The notes: a model not told the origin generated them from the sequence alone. 64,000 nt of DNA from Protonemura montana (GCA_947568835.1 OX387608.1:16216535-16280534), one strand, 5' to 3'. Counted from the first letter of the stretch, positions 31,601-38,668 are shown. Numbers and translations are program-made.

Positions 31601-34100
31601 GGTCGTATTATGTAGCGCCATGGTAGCACCGCCAAATGACCGCTCTAGGTCGGGGTTATATAATACCACCGGTCGTATTATGTAGCACCATGGTAGCACC
31701 GCCAAATGACCGCTCTAGGTCGGGGTTATATAATACCACCGGTCGTATTATGTAGCCACATGGTAACACCACCAAATGACCGCTCTAGGTCGGGGTTATA
31801 TAATACCACCGGTCGTATTATGTAGCACCATGGTAGCACCGCCAAATGACCGCTCTAGGTCGGGGTTATATAATACCACCGGTCGTATTATGTAGCGCCA
31901 TGGTAGCACCGCCAAATGACCGCTCTAGGTCGGGGTTATATAATACCACCGGTCGTATTATGTAGCCACATGGTAACACCACCAAATGACCGCTCTAGGT
32001 CGGGGTTATATAATACCACCGGTCGTATTATGTAGCACCATGGTAGCACCGCCAAATGACCGCTCTAGGTCGGGGTTATATAATACCACCGGTCGTATTA
32101 TGTAGCGCCATGGTAGCACCGCCAAATGACCGCTCTAGGTCGGGGTTATATAATACCACCGGTCGTATTATGTAGCCATATGGTAGCATTGCTATGCGGC
32201 AGCTGAAGGCACGACCCCAGTGAAACTAATCACTTGTTTGTTCTCAGGGCAAACGGCACATCTTCCTGAGCGAAGGAGCGAGACAGCAGCTGGAGGCGCT
32301 GCGCCAAGGAGCGCGCCACGCGGCCGCGGAGAGGATCTCCCGCGCCTGGCGCGGATGGAGACTGCGCCGGCGGTGGCCGCACATGCGCCGGAGCCTGGAG
32401 CTCTTGCGAGATGCGCGGGCAGCCTTGGCGCCAGCGCAAGCCAGCGCGGCGCAGCCTGCACCCAATACTGGTAGGCAACGACAGGAACGATGTGAAGGAA
32501 ACTTTGAGAAAGTATTTTTCTATCTGGTTCTCTACTTTCTTAAATTAAAAAAAAATCGTACAGCAAGTTTATTTGCAAACAGTAAAGAGAAAGTAGAGTG
32601 TTTTATTATTATGAACACTGTAACCGTCTCAAAAATTGATGCCCAAACGCGGACTCAAACCCTGATCTCCACCTGTCACAGGTGTTGCTCTGACCCATTG
32701 AGCTACTTGGACTCTGGCTCATTCTCATCAAAAACACTAAAATTGTCTCAAAAAGCCAGTGTCCAAGTAGCTCAATTGGCTAGAGCAACATCTGCGACAG
32801 GTGGAGATCAGGGTCCAAGTAGCTCAATTGGTTAGAGCAACACCTGCGACAGGTGGAGATCAGGGTCCAAGTAGCTCAATTGGTTAGAGCAACACCCGCG
32901 ACAGGTGGAGATCAGGATTTGAGTTCCGCGTTTGGGCATCAATTTTTGAGACGGTTACAGTGTTCATTATAAAGTCATGTCCCACTTCCTCAAGAACGCA
33001 AAGGAATTTAGACGCCGGTTAAAAGAAAGCCAAAGACGGAACAATCCAAAAGACAAGTCCTGTAAATAACGTAGCTAACTTCAAATAACTTGGCTAATTT
33101 CATTGTATAACTTCACTGTATTACTAAATTTAATTAAATGTAACACTAACTGGACACCATACAACCGGCGATCATGATTTAACAGAAATGTACTTTCCTA
33201 TTACTCTAAGAACTTGCGTCAGAACATGTACCATGCCTAAGTATGAGAATAAATAAATAATAATAACCATAATAATAAAATTTTCTGCTTCATTGGTTTC
33301 CTGATTGCGTGTTGCAGGTGGAGGAGGTGCGGCATCGACAGCGACGGGCGGCCGGCCGCGACCGCAGCCGATCGCCGGGACTCCGCCCCCTGACCCAGCG
33401 GAGAAGTGCGACCAGGAGATGATACAGCAGACGTGTACTCTCTTTGGGCTGGACCTCGTAAGTCTTTATTTGTTTGTTTCTTAATAGCTTCGATATTACA
33501 ATAATTACCTGAGGCTAATAGAATTACAATAGTGTTGATAGAATTTACAATATAATTGTACCCAGGGAGGTACAAGAAGGCTTGATGGCCCATGTCACTA
33601 TTGTACCTAGAGAGGTACAAGAAGGCTTGATGGCCCATGTCGCTATTGTACCTAGGGAGGTACAAGAAGGCTTGATGGCCCATGTTGCTATTGTACCTAG
33701 GGAGGTACAAGAAGACTTGATGGCCCATGTCGCTATTGTACCTAGGGAGGTACAAGAAGGCTTGATGGCCCATGTCGCTATTGTACCTAGGGAGGTACGC
33801 TGTCCAGAAACGTGCTAACTCCCGTTGTTCCCTCAGGAGCGTCCTCCGCCCGTCCCTCCGAGCCGTCCCTACACGGTGGCCGGGAACACAAAGCTCGGCT
33901 ACCCGCAGACCCGGGTCATGAAGATGCCGTTCCCGGAGGACGGAGCTATCGAAGGGGCTGCTGTATTGGCCAAGGGGGACACAGTCCTCGTGGTAGGAGC
34001 CTCGCAGCGTCGAGGGCATCTCGTTGTGGAGCACGGAGCTGCCGCTCTGCACGTGCCCTTCCAGTTCCTGGAGCTCAAGCCGGCGGCGGCGGCAATCTGA
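4560..34100 (+). CDS. dachs-like: Dachs-like unconventional myosin, 18 exons
   Basis: Exons (mine): 4560-4650, 16053-16385, 17448-17644, 18415-18586, 19349-19521, 20579-20738, 21674-21790, 23122-23357, 24721-24864, 25784-25930, 26369-26542, 26949-27138, 27803-27974, 28808-29019, 30325-30503, 32248-32470, 33318-33457, 33837-34100. The sum is 3324 nt, giving 1107 aa, with every junction in frame and GT-AG. The order is a coiled-coil-prone N-terminus (1-60), a Gln/His/Gly-rich linker (to about 140), the motor (about 180-895), one IQ-like motif (about 929-940) and a Pro-rich tail. The P-loop is GTSGSGKT (265-272), switch I NAESSR (316-321) and switch II DMFGFEEP (582-589). All three differ from the usual GESGAGKT, NxNSSR and DIxGFExF, so weak or absent ATPase is possible. 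Drosophila Dachs acts at the cell cortex in Fat/Hippo growth and planar-polarity signalling; I assign this class from overall resemblance, without a search. Another divergent myosin class is the main alternative. Confidence 0.85.
4651..6589. other. Myosin intron 1, first part
   Basis: This is mixed-composition intron with overlapping short frames on both strands (5027-6364), none with a recognisable domain. A run of G near 5430-5500 is low complexity. No RNA gene or repeat family was recognised. Confidence 0.4.
6590..7857. repeat. 80-bp tandem array with an E-box and a nuclear-receptor DR5-like motif per unit
   Basis: About 15.5 units have an 80-bp period (TAAAGTTGA at 6601, 6681, 6761 and onward). 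One unit near 7150-7190 has lost its middle. Most units contain TGACCTAAAGTTGACCC, whose reverse complement is GGGTCA, five bases, AGGTCA. It is followed directly by CACGTG, or CACGCG in a few units. The array lies in intron 1 of the myosin. There is no coding potential. Confidence 0.9.
8000..8267. mobile_element. Fold-back MITE, copy 2
   Basis: The left arm (8003-8135) matches the 480-610 arm closely. The right part is shortened to the terminal CCCAGTTGAAATAGTTTTTG and the outer end TCAAGTAGACATGAGTCTAA. Confidence 0.8.
8687..9332 (+). repeat. 5S-derived 91-bp tandem array 2, split by a LINE fragment
   Basis: Three plus-strand units run from 8687 to 8968 and about two more from 9161 to 9332. 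They are the same family as the 2605-4020 array but in the opposite orientation. The break falls inside a unit, between GGTATT and GGATGGGCGACC, and is filled by an (ATA)n-headed LINE 3' fragment. ATT occurs on both sides, as for a short target duplication. Confidence 0.85.
8969..9160 (-). mobile_element. 3' fragment of a LINE with (TTA)n tail
   Basis: A run of ATA/AAT triplets is followed by AAGTTTATTGTCGAGATCAA and about 150 bp of AT-rich sequence. The same layout, a triplet run and then GTTTATT, starts fragments at 19868, 25132, 44785 and 61180. This is what the 3' end of a minus-strand LINE with a triplet tail looks like. It sits precisely inside a 5S-derived unit. Confidence 0.55.
9333..14568. 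other. Myosin intron 1, middle part; GC-rich islands, no supported exon
   Basis: From 9340 to 9900 the DNA is GC-rich and follows the 5S-derived array directly; it may be the body of a composite retroelement. From 11500 to 12700 it is GC-rich with frames on both strands, none recognisable. At 11870-11925 an 18-bp unit (GGCAATGACCAGGCGCT) repeats about three to four times. Segments near 12780-12890 and 14150-14265 resemble each other (both have GGGAYGACGACGCC and GTTATTTGG), so they may be two copies of an unnamed repeat. Confidence 0.4.
14569..14604. repeat. Perfect 36-bp palindrome
   Basis: ACCTTCGATCATTAATAG is followed at once by its exact reverse complement, with no spacer. It lies in myosin intron 1, well away from any exon. 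Confidence 0.9.
14605..15865. other. Myosin intron 1, third part
   Basis: A 22-bp direct repeat (CTTGTTCGCTTCGTTG) occurs twice near 15315-15350. The stretch is otherwise AT-rich without recognised features. Confidence 0.4.
15866..16018 (-). repeat. Dispersed repeat shared with 47375-47520
   Basis: The stretch containing TTTTGTGAATGTACCGACCC and ACTAGTTTTAGCAATTTATA is the reverse complement of 47375-47520 with few differences over about 150 bp. It ends about 35 bp before myosin exon 2. Confidence 0.8.
16053..16385 (+). CDS. dachs-like: Myosin exon 2: coiled-coil end and low-complexity linker
   Basis: This exon encodes residues 31-141. The first 30 continue the N-terminal helix (LQQRLRSLSTELVTLRNRLH), which has heptad spacing of leucines. 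The rest is rich in Gly, His, Gln, Ala and Pro, probably a disordered linker before the motor. The exon ends in phase 1 at GCAG|GTCGGT and joins AG at 17448 to form Glu. Confidence 0.75.
16905..17317. mobile_element. Head-to-head pair of tRNA-like SINEs
   Basis: A minus-strand copy (16905-17060) and a plus-strand copy (17100-17317) face each other. Each has a tRNA-like body with A box TAGCTCAATGG and B box GGTTCGAGTCC or close variants. Flanking arms AAAATCGTCTCAAAAA and TTTTTGAGACG are complementary to each other. The plus copy ends in the family tail (CCCGCGCATTGCAAGCGTTT). The pair forms a large inverted repeat just upstream of myosin exon 3. Confidence 0.85.
17731..18161. mobile_element. 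TA-flanked MITE carrying three TGACGTCA sites, copy 1
   Basis: The termini are GGGAAATCTCCTTAA and TTAAAGAGATTTCCC, an imperfect inverted repeat flanked by TA on both sides, as for Tc1/mariner-type MITEs. There is no open frame of note. The interior has three perfect palindromes TGACGTCA. A second, inverted copy lies at 56028-56727. Confidence 0.8.
18185..18265. repeat. Short dispersed repeat ending in CAAATTAATAAA
   Basis: The stretch with GACAACTGACAACC, TTACTATGTAATCGTCCTGG and CAAATTAATAAAT recurs at 23885-23965 and inverted at 24370-24455. It probably is the 3' end of an unnamed retroelement. Confidence 0.55.
18815..19330. mobile_element. Fold-back MITE copy 3 enclosing an RT-derived fragment
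   Basis: The left arm (18815-18945) is the family arm. The matching outer end (TTTTTGTCAAAACTAGTGCTAA) lies at 19306-19330. Between them, 18946-19290 reads as a decayed LINE 3' end, with residues RIRMWNKLPAPV, a stop, then EFRRRLKESQRRNNPKDKSC. This resembles the end of a non-LTR RT (W-N-x-L-P, then F-R-x-x-L-K). The element ends about 18 bp before the P-loop exon. Confidence 0.7.
19349..19521 (+). CDS. dachs-like: Myosin exon 5: P-loop and switch I
   Basis: The first codon is split: G from exon 4 plus GC makes the Gly of GTSGSGKT (residues 265-272). The usual myosin P-loop is GESGAGKT, so Glu is Thr and Ala is Ser here, while the GK(S/T) core is intact. The exon ends with switch I NAESSRI (316-322); the third position, normally Asn, is Glu. 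The sequence between the two is Gly/Ala-rich. Confidence 0.9.
19868..20540 (-). mobile_element. LINE-derived repeat, copy A
   Basis: It starts with an AAT run and TGTTTATTTGATAG. Its sequence (CAGAAGCCAATTCTTCATAC, TGTGAGTTAAAATTAACCCA, then GCATTAAATATAGAATTGAA) recurs in the same order at 25132-25460 with a middle deletion. It lies in myosin intron 5 and ends about 40 bp before exon 6. Confidence 0.6.
20579..23357 (+). CDS. dachs-like: Myosin exons 6-8: motor domain, upper/lower 50K region
   Basis: Exons 20579-20738, 21674-21790 and 23122-23357 encode the stretch starting GHFIEVQVTDGALYRTKI. It includes KNYHIFYQMLAGL, the conserved myosin E/K-x-x-Y-H-I-F-Y-Q-x-L signature, and VRVLSAVLLLGNVRF, the conserved L-x-A-I-L-x-L-G-N-I-x-F signature. 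These two matches are the strongest evidence that this is a myosin head. All junctions keep frame. Confidence 0.9.
21890..22177. repeat. Probable SINE-like element next to a 5S-derived array
   Basis: The stretch starts with TTATTATTATTATT and GTGTTTAACGACGCACTGTT. The latter string also occurs near 8370-8390. It ends with AAGAGGACCATCGGCTTAAT and GTCCCTTCCAAAGGACGG. A 5S-derived array follows directly, as one also follows the other copy. Its class is unknown. Confidence 0.4.
22178..22403 (-). repeat. 5S-derived 91-bp tandem array 3
   Basis: About 2.5 minus-strand units of the same 5S control-region-derived family as 2605-4020 lie here in myosin intron 7. Confidence 0.85.
22404..22884. other. 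AT-rich part of myosin intron 7
   Basis: I see no gene, RNA or repeat family here. Confidence 0.4.
22885..23075 (+). mobile_element. tRNA-like SINE, single plus-strand copy
   Basis: The copy has CTCCTTGGAGAACTGTCATT, the arm AAAATCGTCTCAAAAAGCCA, a tRNA-like body (TAGCTCATTGGTT; GGGGTTCGAGTC) and the arm TTTTTGAGACCGTTATAGTG. It ends about 50 bp before myosin exon 8. Confidence 0.8.
23370..23547 (+). pseudogene. C-terminal fragment of a non-LTR reverse transcriptase
   Basis: A short frame reads HDTRNRNNIFVKSSKLN, then YNKLSKEIRN and STFKTKLYEKF. This follows the usual end of CR1/Jockey-type RTs (H-x-T-R, W/Y-N-x-L-P/S, F-K-x-x-L). Only the last 55-60 residues remain. A second, more decayed copy lies at 45330-45550. 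It is a 5'-truncated insertion in myosin intron 8. Confidence 0.6.
23690..23965. repeat. Dispersed repeat (CATTTGCTGCACTGTGGTAA family), longest copy
   Basis: The blocks TTTTACAAATGTGCATTTGC, GCATAGAACCATAGGTACAT and AATTATGAGTACATAAACAT recur at 28045-28200, and the first block also at 27160-27215. The unit seems to end in CAAATTAATAAATAAATAAA. It is likely a SINE or LINE 3' end; the class is not known. Confidence 0.65.
23966..24720. other. Rest of myosin intron 8
   Basis: AT-rich intron. It contains a minus-strand copy of the CAAATTAATAAA repeat at 24370-24455 and otherwise nothing recognised. Confidence 0.4.
24923..25133. mobile_element. Fold-back element with arms of about 100 bp
   Basis: The left arm begins GTTGTGGTAAGTAATGGACT and runs through GACTTGTGGTCCTAAAAAGG and GTCGACGTTT to ATGTCGGTGCCATCGC read in reverse. 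The right arm is its near-exact reverse complement, ending AGTCCATTACTTACCACAAC. The loop is about ten bases (GGACTGTTGG region). The whole could fold as one hairpin of about 210 nt. It lies in myosin intron 9 and abuts LINE copy B. Confidence 0.85.
25132..25460 (-). mobile_element. LINE-derived repeat, copy B
   Basis: This is a second copy of the 19868-20540 sequence. It matches over the first 240 bp, then a deletion of about 340 bp, then the last 90 bp (GCGTTAAATATAGAATTAAA and onward). Confidence 0.65.
25518..25680. mobile_element. Fold-back MITE, copy 4
   Basis: One complete left arm (AACTATTTCAACTGGGTTTT through GAGCAGTCCTGACAATTTTT) is followed by a short remnant of the other arm (AAAATTGGCAGGACT). 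Confidence 0.75.
25784..25930 (+). CDS. dachs-like: Myosin exon 10: switch II
   Basis: The exon encodes residues 542-590 and ends GFIGILDMFGFEEPK. DMFGFEEP stands where myosins have DIxGFExF: the catalytic Asp, Gly and Glu are kept, and the final Phe is Pro. The exon is 147 nt, phase 0 at both ends. Confidence 0.9.
26085..26275. repeat. GC-rich minisatellite in myosin intron 10
   Basis: The unit CAGCCTTGCCTGGACCCTGC plus a variable number of CCCATGTC steps repeats four times. Confidence 0.8.
26369..27138 (+). CDS. dachs-like: Myosin exons 11-12: lower 50K domain
   Basis: Exons 26369-26542 and 26949-27138 encode the region after switch II (LEHLCVNLCAETMQHFYNTH, equivalent to the L-C-I-N-x-x-N-E-x-L-Q-x-F-F-x-x-H signature) and RTFGIQHFAGRVVYDASDFL (the F-x-I-x-H-Y/F-A-G-x-V-x-Y signature). 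The usual Tyr-Thr-Asn-Glu set is changed in places, which fits a divergent myosin. Confidence 0.9.
27160..27215. repeat. Fragment of the CATTTGCTGCACTGTGGTAA repeat
   Basis: About 55 bp matches 23735-23790, only some 20 bp after the exon 12 donor. Confidence 0.6.
27537..27760. repeat. 10-bp minisatellite (GGACATGCCA)n
   Basis: About 22 decamers repeat head to tail without spacers. Variants are GGGCAAGCCA, GGACATGGCA and GGACATGTCA. The array lies in myosin intron 12, ending about 45 bp before exon 13. Most decamers match 9 of 10 positions of the p53-family half-site RRRCWWGYYY. It is open in several frames only because it has no stop triplets. Confidence 0.9.
27803..30503 (+). CDS. dachs-like: Myosin exons 13-15: actin-binding and SH-helix region
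   Basis: Exons 27803-27974, 28808-29019 and 30325-30503 include HARPHFVRCLRAS (the P-H-F-I-R-C-I-K-P-N signature), AVMRQIRALQVLETVNLMAG (V-x-x-Q-L-x-x-x-G-L-L-E-x-I-x-I) and YPHRMRYKAFNVRFRLL (Y-P-x-R-x-x-F-x-x-F-x-x-R-Y). The Lys-Pro-Asn of the first signature is missing. Residues run to about 899. Confidence 0.9.
28045..28210. repeat. CATTTGCTGCACTGTGGTAA repeat, copy 3
   Basis: About 150 bp matches 23735-23880, with a small duplication (ATAGTCC twice). It lies in myosin intron 13. Confidence 0.65.
28375..28562. mobile_element. Fold-back derivative of the SINE without its tRNA body
   Basis: A minus-strand tail (TTGCAAACGCTTGCAATGCG) leads to AACACTATAACTGTCTCAAA, then a short centre, then the reverse order ATCAATTTTTGAGACAGTTA. 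The two inner arms are nearly perfect complements, and the tRNA-like part is reduced to CGGGGACATA and TATGTCCCCG. Confidence 0.8.
28636..28725 (-). mobile_element. Fold-back MITE, copy 5 (one arm)
   Basis: The stretch AACAGGTACAAGTTACGAAA through GTTGAAATGGTTTTTGTTAA is one arm only, about 80 bp before myosin exon 14. Confidence 0.75.
29020..30324. other. Myosin intron 14
   Basis: AT-rich. A segment of about 45 bp (CTTTCGATTAAGCAAAGTAC and CAAATTCCAAATAT) near 29087 recurs diverged near 29607. Otherwise I recognise nothing. Confidence 0.45.
30596..32190. repeat. 70-bp tandem array in myosin intron 15
   Basis: About 22.5 units have an exact 70-bp spacing (TAATACCACC at 30611, 30681, 30751 and onward). 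The unit runs TAATACCACCGGTCGTATTA, TGTAGCACCATGGTAGCACC, GCCAAATGACCGCTCTAGGT, CGGGGTTATA. From about 31480 the variants CACCA, GCGCCA and CCACA follow one another in a recurring order, giving a higher-order period near 210 bp. It fills nearly the whole intron. Confidence 0.95.
32248..32470 (+). CDS. dachs-like: Myosin exon 16: converter end and IQ-like motif
   Basis: The exon starts GKRHIFLSEGARQQLE, the equivalent of G-x-T-K-V-F-L-R before the lever arm. It then has ERISRAWRGWRLRRRW, a degenerate IQ motif (I-x-x-x-x-R-G-x-x-x-R). One light-chain site is therefore plausible. The end is Ala/Gln/Pro-rich. Confidence 0.85.
32600..32965. mobile_element. Head-to-head SINE pair with a triplicated tRNA-like head
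   Basis: A minus-strand copy (32600-32722) faces a plus-strand copy (32725-32965). In the plus copy the head (GTCCAAGTAGCTCAATTGG through GGTGGAGATC) occurs three times at about 52-56 bp spacing before the single 3' part. Confidence 0.85.
32968..33270 (+). pseudogene. 3' fragment of a LINE (same family as 18960-19290)
   Basis: The stretch AATTTAGACGCCGGTTAAAA, GAAAGCCAAAGACGGAACAA and onward matches 19020-19290 nearly base for base over about 250 bp and ends in AATAAATAATAATAA. Its remaining protein is FRRRLKESQRRNNPKDKSCK, the C-terminus of an RT-like frame. Confidence 0.7.
33318..34100 (+). CDS. dachs-like: Myosin exons 17-18: Pro-rich tail and C-terminus
   Basis: Exons 33318-33457 and 33837-34100 encode a Gly/Pro/Thr-rich stretch, EKCDQEMIQQTCTLFGLDL, a Pro-rich segment (ERPPPVPPSRPY) that could bind SH3 domains, and a folded-looking end (AVLAKGDTVLVVGASQRRGH, FQFLELKPAAAAI). 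The stop is TGA at 34098-34100. The last part could be a small beta domain; I do not recognise a named one. Confidence 0.8.
33560..33800. repeat. 45-bp tandem repeat in myosin intron 17
   Basis: Five units of GTACCTAGGGAGGTACAAGA, AGGCTTGATGGCCCATGTCG, CTATT repeat. The period is a multiple of three, so it stays open on both strands, which creates the long minus-strand frame 33237-34205. Confidence 0.9.
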
Positions 34101-34300
34101 TCGAGGCTCGTTTCGAAGGCTTTTCGTTGCTTCTGATCGAAGGCAACCTGTAGCGTTGGAGTGAAATCGAGCAGTCGTCTGGATATGCAACCTAACCAAT
34201 GACATGTCTTCGAGAGAAGAAAAGGATCAGTCGGGAGAGAAATAAAAGAGCGATGCTGAGGGAGATCGTGTTTAAAACTCCGTACCGATCGAATAAAACT
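34101..34300 (+). terminator. dachs-like: Myosin 3' UTR with two AATAAA signals
   Basis: AATAAA occurs at 34241 and 34292, 140-195 bases after the stop codon. Either could direct poly(A) addition. Confidence 0.55.
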
Positions 34301-36079
34301 GACGAAATTTGAGGCAAAAGCTATGTCTGATGTTTCGCTGGTGTTTTCTGATTATCGGAGATAGAGTCTGGTTTGTTCTTTGTTCAAAATTTTTGGTATC
34401 CATGTGATTTAGATGAAATTGACGGACTGAAAGTTCATTGCGATGGCAATCTGTTGGAACGAAGCTACGTCGGGACGATTGAACGCGTTGGTTGCTTTTC
34501 AAGAGGAAACTTAACCTTGCCACGAGCCGTGAACTCCGTACGAGTCCCGGTCGAAAGTTGTCCCGGTATCCGAAACTTTATACTCGCAGAGGAAGCAATA
34601 ATTCGGCCCGTGAAACTCGAGGCAGGGACTGCTAGACGAGGAAGTACGTGCAATGTTTATCAGAAGTGCCATCCGATTACAATGTGGCGATGATTCTTGC
34701 CCAACGGCTGACAGCTCAAGCCAGTGTACACTTGCCATATTAAGATTTATACAAAGTATTGGATAGATAGCGAGTGAGCCGACGTTTTGTAAGTCGGAGA
34801 CATTCAGCCAATGAAACCAAGTTAGCTGCTAGCGTTGGTGATCGGTGTTTAAAGTGGACCTCGTTTGTTCAAGAAATTATACAAAAACCAGTGCCTTCCT
34901 AGTTTTAAAAAGATTGATTCTATAGAATATATATATATATATGTGTGTGAGTGTATTTTTTTTTCTCTTCATCGTTTTACTTTCAGTTTCAAACAAAGAT
35001 TGTTTAACCATGTTTCCTTTACAATCTTTTTTTTTATCATACAATGTACAGAAAGAGAAAAAGACACTATCTATCTAAATGTTGGTATACCATAGAGCGT
35101 AGCTATTTTAGTATGTTTTGTACATAATATTATTACCAATGATGACAACTAGATTGCATGGGATTTGGATTAACTCGAAGACTATCTATCTCGGTGCTCA
35201 TTGTCTCGGTGCAAATCCGTGAACCTCAGGGCTCTGGCCAACCAACTGTCAGCAACTTACTAACCTTTCAAATACAGTTTTAATCGTTGTTACTGGGTTT
35301 TACTCTCCTTGCTTAGAAAAATGCAATTTGTTGATATCCAACCACCAATCCTTCCTTTTATGATCATAGGTTTTTTCCTTATATATCAATGAAACCGATT
35401 CTTCGGAGAAGAGAAATTACGAGGGTTCAACGAGCGGTATCCCGATTTTCAACTGAATTACAAACGTAGCTTGGAAATTGTAAATGGGAATTATTTAAAC
35501 AGAGTCAATGAAAATTGAAACAAGTGATCATGATCACGTTTTACACAGATTGGACTTCAATTGAACGGGTTAAAGAAAGGTCTCAGTTGTACACAGTTGA
35601 TCAAGGAAAGTACCTAATTTTGTTCAGATTTTTAACTCCAATTGATTTCTTGAAATATGTTCCTAAAGTTCACCATTTTAACATTGTTTTTTAGCTCGGG
35701 TCCGGCTCCAGCTTTTGGCGAAAACGCAAAGCGTCAACTCAAAAGATGGCGCTTGATTTTTGTTGTTGTTCAGTTGGTGACAGCTGTCAAGTAAATTGCA
35801 AATGGCAGTGTAAACGGCGTGGAGTTGACTTTGAAGTTTAAATTCACCTGTTTTCGGCATTTATTAGAAGATAAATCTTTGCACTCCAGATTGAGCCGTT
35901 AACTCCAACGAAATATCTTCACGTCTGTAATTTCTTGCGCATCGAAAGCGGTTAATGTCAAGCTGGGCTCGGTGGAGTTTCACGTGTTCGATTGCGACGA
36001 CGCAAGGGTAGGCGTTGTACAACGCTAGCACTTTCAATTCTCGCCTCGGAAATTTTACTTTATCCTCTCGGCCAAAAAG
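34301..36079. other. Intergenic DNA between the myosin and the membrane-protein gene
   Basis: No gene is supported. Short frames at 34373-34738 on both strands lack recognisable domains. A TATATATATATATG run lies near 34930. Confidence 0.4.
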
Positions 36080-36176
36080 ATGGTCGATTTGTCAGGCGGC
36101 CCAGATGGCCCCATCGAACATGGCTTCAGCAATTCAGTGTTCATCATCCCTGGCGCAATTGTCATCGGGCTGTCAG
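36080..36176 (+). CDS. Small membrane protein, first exon A
   Basis: ATG at 36080 opens 32 codons plus one base, ending TCAG|GTAAG. The peptide is MVDLSGGPDGPIEHGFSN followed by a hydrophobic run (VFIIPGAIVIGLS) that reaches the splice site. Joining G to CT at 42651 gives Ala and the shared tail, a 63-aa product with one membrane span that is completed by the shared exon (AFFGYKLY). This is the shortest leader and has almost no N-terminal domain. Confidence 0.7.
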
Positions 36177-38409
36177 GTAAGAATAACTGCTGCCATATGT
36201 CACATCTGCCCACTACCACCCACTACTACCTGTACGGCTCTGCGATCATTTTGTTCATAAACCGGGGGCTCATAAGCATATCAAAAATTTAATTCACAAG
36301 TGCACATTACCCACCACCCACAATGCAGACCTGCCAGTCAAAAGGCCACTGTTTCCACCCTTTTTTGGAAGGTCTTCCGTTGTGGTTGAATTCCATCGTT
36401 TCATTTTAGTTCCTTCCCTTCAGAGCTCAGATTGAAAACTAGCAATTGAATGCAAGTTAACTTATAAGCAATGTTTAATAGCTACTCTTCTCTGTGCACA
36501 GACTCTCAAATATCAACCTGACTTACCTTCCCTGAGTTAATGCTCTAACCTAGCACAGACTAAAGCGCAGAGGAAAAAGTTCTGATTTGTATTTAATAAT
36601 ATTACAGGTGTCTTCCATTTATCAGTAGTGCTGTATTCAAACTAGTTTCACCTGATCAGTGATAATGTAGTTAGAACATAATTTTGTTTCAATATTTTTA
36701 CAGTAGGTATACAAAGTAAAAATGATATCGAGATATGCAGTAAATGTGGTATCGAAGGCCACTTTTCGTGCAGGTTTTTTAAATAAGCGACCAGAAATAA
36801 AAAATTGACTGAAATCACACCTTTACGTCTTGTATTTTAATTGCTTTGTGAATGTAAACATTGATGGTTAAAATGTGGCTAAAAGTGGTTCTACCGATTA
36901 ACTCACCCACCCCTTTGTCAGCATAGAAATCTTTCTACATTACAACCACACCAGTTCTAGAAATTTTAACCCTGAATGTTACAATAAAACTATAGCTTGC
37001 AGGAACTTATCGAATGTGCTTAATTTTTATGTAGAATTAATTGTGAGCCAGTTGGCAAACCAAGAAAATGTTCGACTACCATCTTTGACAGTAAAAATCC
37101 ACGTCTGTTGCACATAGGTGAAAAGGATGCCAGTTGTAACTACTACTAATTAAAGTATGTCAATATTTGCTGATTGTCGTATAATCACTCACATGTGGCG
37201 ACATATCTTCATCCTCCATCTGTGTTATCTTAGCTGGAATCCCAGTATCTGAATTAGAGATTGAGCTGCCAGTAGACTTGTGGCAATTAGGACTCTTTGA
37301 CAAGCAATTCAGGTGAGCAAAACTGAGACTGTCACAACTAAATGTGCAGATATTTTGAAGGGGAACCAAAATTAAATACAAAACTTGTCACTTCTTAAAA
37401 TTTAAATAAAGCCTTGACATTATTTTTACATTTCTTTAGGTACGACCATCTATATATTTATAAAAAATTTGTTTTTAGTGTCTGTATGAGTTAAAGAGGA
37501 TGCTCAATTGTATCAATTTTATACTTAACAATAACGAGATGTTAGTTATTTGTGCCTCTTCTCAAAAATATCCATTAGCAACCACCTTTTAGTGGCATCT
37601 AGGATCTGGGTACAGAACTATCGTGGTTTTAGCATGCTCTGAACTGTCTCAAACTACCACAGCTTTTTATATTTTGGTGAAAATGTGAACTTTTTGGTAT
37701 TTACAGAGCATACAGAGTGGATTGTTAGTGGATTGTTAGATTACCAGAAATTGTTAGTTATTTTATTTTATGCTGTCAAGCCAACTACACTTGTAAGGCT
37801 TACAAAATATTATTTAGATACGCTGATTGCCTTTCAAAATCTTACTGTAGATTTTTCCAAAAAGATGCGCTTAATGCATGAAAACCAATGCTTTTTCAGT
37901 TTTTAATTAAGTTTGCCAAAAATCAAGAAAGCAAAATGATTGAAAACAAATACAGATAATATTGTAGAAAGTTCATCAGCAATGTCTTGAGCAAATCCGT
38001 ACCGATATAGAATCGCTATTACGTAAAAATTCCTTACAACGACAGTGGAATGCATATTAACTGCAAGTTTTTCAATGGGACTTAAAAAAAAGTTCTGTCA
38101 GTAGCCAACAATTCAACATCTACCGTGAAATGTTCCAGCGTAGAATTCACCGAGCATTTGAAATTACCGCTTAGCAAGTAAGTTATCTAATTAACGGTTA
38201 GAGAGACAAAATCCTGGGACACGTATTGGAGAAGAGGAAAAAAGGAACACAGATACCAATACGAAAAAACCGGTTACGATAGATCACCTTACAGGGTTGG
38301 GTATAAAATGCAGATTTATCTCCCATCGAACCTAGCAAAAATACGTTCAAAAATCACCTAAAATATAAAAGATATCACGTCTCTCAAGATCCCCCTACGA
38401 CAGCGCACC
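36177..38409. other. AT-rich DNA between first exons A and B
   Basis: No exon or repeat family was recognised. If leader B has its own promoter it should lie near the 3' end of this stretch. Confidence 0.4.
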
Positions 38410-38668
38410 ATGTCCGACGAGGTGGACGTCAACGTCGCCCCAGAAGCCGGAGAAAGCTTCGTGTACGACCACTCAAAGCCACCGACCACGGACCAGATCC
38501 TGTCCATCCTGGACTCGCTCACCGGGATGAGCCCGGAAGACAAGGACCAGCTTCGTCGTGAGCTCATGTACAAGGATAAGTTCGGCGAGCTTCCGCCGCC
38601 CACTGCACCTTTCAACACGCAGATGGCCGTGCTCTTCGCCTTTCTGCTGATCATCGTACTCATTTTCG
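38410..38668 (+). CDS. Small membrane protein, first exon B
   Basis: ATG at 38410 opens 86 codons plus one base, ending TTCG|GTACG. The acidic N-terminal part (MSDEVDVNVAPEAGESF) is followed by a likely helix (DQILSILDSLTGMSPEDKDQ) and a membrane segment MAVLFAFLLIIVLIF running to the splice site. With the shared exon the product is 117 aa. Tail length and charge suggest a cytosolic C-terminus; membrane identity is unknown. Confidence 0.75.

Noticed and set aside
30596-32190. CRISPR-like array
   Set aside because: The whole 70-bp unit is repeated with only point differences; there are no unique spacers, and the context is a eukaryotic intron.
33237-34205. Minus-strand open frame of 322 codons
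   Set aside because: It is an antisense shadow of myosin exons 17-18 joined through the 45-bp repeat, whose period is a multiple of three.
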